Below are positions 63,541-64,000 of a DNA stretch of 64,000 bases, in pieces. The notes beneath the pieces were generated by a model. The model was not told the origin of the DNA. It ran no database searches and saw only the letters and a program-made list of their open reading frames with translations. Both the position numbers and the translations under genes were made by a program. Each line of letters opens with the position of its first letter. Position 1 is the stretch's first letter. The stretch is from Prorocentrum cordatum (taxonomy: Eukaryota > Sar > Dinophyceae > Prorocentrales > Prorocentraceae). Where the stretch lies: the NCBI GenBank assembly GCA_963575745.1, contig CAUYUJ010003547.1, positions 124,001 to 188,000 on the forward strand, read 5' to 3'.

Positions 63541-63852
63541 AGCACGGCCCGATGCGTCTGACCTTTTTGGCAGGCATCCGTGCTATACCCCACATCTGGG
63601 GCGAGGTTGGCAGTCGTCCTGGCGCTGGCTGCACCAGGGACTGCTGGCCTCGTCGTCCTTGTGTGGGTGGTCGGTTTTCTTTCTGGCGTATGTGCGCCTT
63701 TTCTTATTCGTTCATGACAGCACGGCCCGATGCGTCTGACCCTTTCGGCAGGCATCCGTGCGTTACCCCACATCTGGGGCGAGGTCGGCGGTCGCCCTGG
63801 CGCTGGCTGCACCAGGGGCTGCGGGCCTCGTCGTCCTTGCGTGGGTGGTCGT
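63541..63852 (+). repeat. Tandem ~178-bp duplication in the LINE 3' region
   Basis: The unit from AGCACGGCCCGATGCGTCTG through CACATCTGGGGCGAGG and CGTGGGTGGTCG-like sequence is repeated at 63541 and 63719 with scattered changes. Confidence 0.85.
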
Positions 63853-64000
63853 TTTGTTTCTTTGTGTTTTTTCTTTAGAGCGCAGTCTCGTGCGTGTGTG
63901 CGCGCCCGTCTTGCACGTGCGTCAGGCGCCCCGCTTCAGGGGGAAGGCGCGCGCGCATTTTGGGCGCGCTTCTTCTTTCTCCGAGCACGGGGGTGGCCCC
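63853..64000. other. GC-rich end of window, nothing recognised
   Basis: No open frame or repeat that I can place. Confidence 0.4.

Overview
The window looks like nuclear DNA of a dinoflagellate. It is GC-rich and eukaryotic, crowded with retroelements and minisatellites, and it contains a DUF4116-like gene region (that family is common in dinoflagellates). The retroelement proteins also resemble what is known from dinoflagellates: tyrosine-recombinase retroelements with a DIRS-type RNase H, and LINEs with RNase H and zinc-finger tails. A Prorocentrum-like genome would fit, but no species can be fixed from this sequence. I found no rRNA, tRNA, spliced-leader gene, CRISPR array or bacterial operon. 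Almost all long open frames outside the retroelements are products of repeats whose periods are multiples of three.

Layout. 0-2.2 kb: 3' end of a LINE on the minus strand, abutting simple repeats. 2.5-4.1 kb: a foldback element, a small cruciform-forming repeat and a doubtful first exon. 4.2-11.4 kb: three minisatellite arrays (about 90-bp monomers, one with a 357-bp higher-order unit) separated by duplicated modules. 12.2-13.5 kb: an uninterrupted copy of a ~1.25-kb dispersed repeat (family R). 13.5-15.0 kb: ATGT/ATGG microsatellite carrying a foldback insertion. 15.1-21.3 kb: remains of a DIRS-like element and an unknown coding stretch. 22-25 kb: microsatellite and a CCAAGA-type period-12 repeat. 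26-29 kb: two DUF4116-like stretches and more foldback elements. 29.8-33.1 kb: decayed minus-strand gene(s) of unknown type.

33.1-49.1 kb is the best-resolved part, a three-level nest. A second copy of repeat R is split by a Penelope-like element (minus strand, 488/489-bp pseudo-LTRs). That element is itself split by an apparently intact ~10.1-kb tyrosine-recombinase retrotransposon with A1-ORF-B1-A2-B2 split direct repeats. Its single frame of about 3,080 codons carries a proline-rich Gag-like region, reverse transcriptase, RNase H, a J-domain-like segment and a tyrosine recombinase. Removing it at a shared ATG trinucleotide restores the reading frame of the Penelope-like protein, whose GIY-YIG endonuclease lies N-terminal to the RT.

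49.5-51 kb: an inverted minisatellite array running into a coding-like segment. 51.5-54.9 kb: a decayed minus-strand LINE (endonuclease, RT motifs B and C) with a paired-hairpin insertion. 55.1-56.4 kb: tandem repeats upstream of a LINE. 56.7-63.0 kb: a plus-strand LINE with an intact ORF1 and a frameshifted ORF2 whose RT active site reads YIDG.
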